Assembly: GCA_009760855.2 (NCBI GenBank)
Contig: WPIO01000010.1
Coordinates: 8,218,501-8,282,500 of the forward strand
DNA: 64,000 nucleotides
Direction: 5' to 3'
Source: Cristatella mucedo
Taxonomy: Eukaryota; Bryozoa; Phylactolaemata; Cristatellidae
Below are positions 62,408-64,000 of the stretch, in pieces (the first letter of the stretch is position 1; each line of letters opens with the position of its first letter). The notes below the pieces were generated by a model that made no database searches, was not told the origin of the DNA, and saw nothing but the letters and a program-made list of their open reading frames with translations. The position numbers were made by a program, and so were the translations under genes.

Positions 62408-64000
62408 CTGAAACCAACGCCATTACAATCCATATCATCGCGTTCTCAACAGCAAAGCTCAGGGAAGCGAGTGCCAATGATCAACGAGCTTGCACCTCGT
62501 ACTACGCGCAAATTTTTACATCATAAAACTCAATGACGTCACGCTTGGTTATTTTGACCACGTGAGCAGCCTCCACTCGGTCCTTGTCAAAATTGTAAGT
62601 CTCTGCGGCAATTTCGTTCCAATATAGCGTGTCTTGCTCGGACATGTTTTTTGGCTTCTCCAGCCTCTTTAAAACCAGGGCTTGCTTGTGTTTTTCGAAC
62701 TCGTCATCGTCCATGTCAGCTAGGAATGTCTGTAACGAAATCGTGCTCAACATTGCAGCAGCCACTGTGCATAGGAACAGGTGCTGCAGTGAGCATGCTG
62801 CCGTAGTAGCAGCAGCAGCAGCAGCTGTGGTACTGGCAGTGCTGATGCTCCGGCTGTTGCCGCTATTGCTGCTGCATCTACAGCACTGGCACGGCATACC
62901 TTAAGTGTCTCCATAAAACTGTCAACACGCTGCTCAACATAGGTCGGCGGTCTGTGTGACAGCAAGAATATTAGCAGGCCCCTGACACCACCCATTCGCA
63001 TCCAAAACGTACTGACAATGTAGCCTGCAGAAAAGTAAGCAACGGAGGGGTTTTCGCTGCCACTGGCCGGCAAGACTCTGCCACCGGCCCAGGTTTGTTG
63101 CAGCATGGGCGCTCGACAGAAAGCACGCACATGCGTGGCAGTCGAAGGGAGGGTCCAGCGTGGGTATGGCACGATGCCGCACAGCATGCAGTGGCTTACC
63201 GAGCTGCTCCTGCGTACGAAGCACGTCATAACAGTGCTCCCGCATTAGCTGCGTAAACAGCTCCAACAGCATGTTGGTGTGCAAGTCCTCTATACCAAAC
63301 TGATAGTAGTTCAGAAGAAATGAATTTGGGTGCACGTCGTTGTTGACAGAGAACCGGTAGCACGAACCTATCCGGCGAACGACAGTCGGAACCGTGCCTT
63401 GCCATCCATAGGAGCTCAACTCACACTCGCGAGCACACATGCACGGGTACATGCAGTGCTGGCATGTACAGGCACAGCAACACAGTCAGCGATTGGCCGA
63501 ATAAAAAGCTAATACAACTAGCATATATTTTTTTCCACAATTCAGCATAGTTTGCTTGCTGCCAAGGCAGCTGTAGCATCCACACTCAAGTACGTGCAAT
63601 GTCACGTTTGTAGCTACAAGCTAAGTTCGCATTAAACGAGCTCTAAATAGAAGCCAGCTGCAGTCTTACCTTGAGGAAGCTGTACCAGCCGGAAATGACG
63701 CCTAACGAGCAGACGTGGCAGCGCTGTCACGGTTCTGCGAGCAGCGAGCGATCTTTCGGCAGCAGCAACTAGCCCCAGGGCTGAGCTCTCCTCGGCGTTG
63801 CCATAGACGAGCATGTCGAGGTGAACGGCGGTGAACAGCTGCTCAATGAACTGCTCCAGGGCGGCCGGTCCCAGCAGGGCAGCGCCATCTGGAGCCACGG
63901 CGTTCATGTCGCTCAGCATTTCGCTCTTGGTCCATCCTCCTTCCTGGATGCACAGGGTAAAGTAGTGGAAGCACTGTGACATCGGTGACTGGGACGGAAA
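62306..64000 (-). CDS. IDE: Insulin-degrading enzyme (M16 metallopeptidase), C-terminal part
   Basis: Zinc peptidase of family M16A that degrades insulin, amyloid-beta and other small peptides in a closed two-half chamber. Minus-strand join of 64000-63670 (continues past the window), 63367-63200, 63024-62900, 62729-62520 and 62407-62306; phases agree throughout. Only the C-terminal half is present, so the HxxEH zinc site lies outside the window. Matching stretches: GGWTKSEMLSDM, LVYGNAEESSALGLV, DLHTNMLLELFTQLM, LRTQEQLGYIV and YNFDKDRVEAAHVVKITKRD. Arg and Tyr corresponding to human Arg824 and Tyr831, which hold substrate, are conserved in LRTQEQLGY. The final exon(s) after NYCAE could not be identified. 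Nardilysin is less likely because no acidic insert is seen, but that region is outside the window. Confidence 0.92.
62520..62729 (-). CDS. IDE: IDE exon
   Basis: Acceptor TTTCGTTACAG, donor TATGAT|GTAAAA. 70 codons: TFLADMDDDEFEKHKQALVL, KRLEKPKNMSEQDTLYWNEI, then TYNFDKDRVEAAHVVKITKR. Very close to human IDE [22 protein letters not shown]. Phase 0 both sides. Confidence 0.95.
62900..63024 (-). CDS. IDE: IDE exon
   Basis: Acceptor CTTTTCTGCAG, donor CTTAAG|GTATGC. It encodes YIVSTFWMRMGGVRGLLIFL and SHRPPTYVEQRVDSFMETLK, equivalent to the human YIVFSG...GIQGLRFIIQSEKPP. Phase 1 in, phase 0 out. Confidence 0.94.
63200..63367 (-). CDS. IDE: IDE exon
   Basis: Acceptor CGCCGGATAG, donor CAGCTCG|GTAAGC. 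It encodes SCYRFSVNNDVHPNSFLLNY, then YQFGIEDLHTNMLLELFTQL and LRTQEQLG. Phase 1 on both sides; the last G starts the Gly before the conserved Tyr. Confidence 0.94.
63670..64000 (-). CDS. IDE: IDE exon, runs off the window
   Basis: The frame is open to the window edge and reads FPSQSPMSQCFHYFTL, GGWTKSEML, LEQFIEQLFTAVHLDMLVYG, then a less conserved Ala-rich helix and LVQLPQ. Donor CTCAAG|GTAAGA, phase 1 out. Human equivalent: EVAWTKDEL...[20 protein letters not shown]. Confidence 0.92.

Overview
The window is nuclear DNA of an invertebrate animal. It has spliced genes with GT-AG introns of about 0.1 to 4.7 kb, abundant 5'-truncated non-LTR retrotransposons, tRNA-derived SINEs, and long (TA)n, (CA)n and (GA)n arrays. 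The proteins (ROR receptor kinase, HDDC2, MRPS28, insulin-degrading enzyme, sperm-tail PG-repeat protein) are animal families, and the ROR points to a eumetazoan, most likely a bilaterian. I cannot name the phylum or species from this sequence.

Layout: (1) 2.3-21.8 kb, + strand: a near-complete ROR-type receptor tyrosine kinase in seven exons with continuous splice phases. It has one Ig domain, a 10-cysteine Frizzled domain, a transmembrane helix, a kinase domain and a Gly/Ser/Ala-rich tail. No Kringle is encoded, and the DFG position reads Asn-Leu-Ser, so it is probably a pseudokinase. (2) 21.8-30.4 kb: intergenic, mostly retrotransposon debris, a ~230-350 bp duplicated segment with a dated insertion, and a long pyrimidine tract. 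(3) 30.5-38.2 kb, - strand: a STPGR (SHIPPO/PG-repeat) axonemal protein, LEXM/CIMAP2-like, with four 3' exons joined; upstream exons are unresolved. A GC-rich block at 37.8-39.8 kb holds a further hypothetical reading frame. (4) 42.0-53.65 kb, - strand: a complete six-exon HDDC2 (HD-domain 5'-deoxynucleotidase) whose first intron uses a GC donor. (5) 53.87-54.57 kb, + strand: MRPS28 (bS1m) in two exons, head-to-head with HDDC2 across 216 bp. (6) 54.6-62.3 kb: intergenic LINE/SINE debris. (7) 62.3-64.0 kb, - strand: C-terminal exons of insulin-degrading enzyme; its 5' part lies beyond the window.

The genes are housekeeping or signalling genes with no obvious shared pathway. The best-supported functional pairing is the shared HDDC2/MRPS28 promoter. 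The mobile fraction is informative in itself. LINE family A has an (ATT)n tail and a conserved 3' hairpin. LINE family B has a different tail. SINE-1 is tRNA-headed and found nested in family A with target-site duplications. SINE-2 is tRNA-headed with a family-A-like 3' end. A palindromic pair of decayed Tc1/mariner copies lies in HDDC2 intron 5. All coordinates of repeats are by eye; exon borders of the named genes were checked base by base for splice sites and phase.
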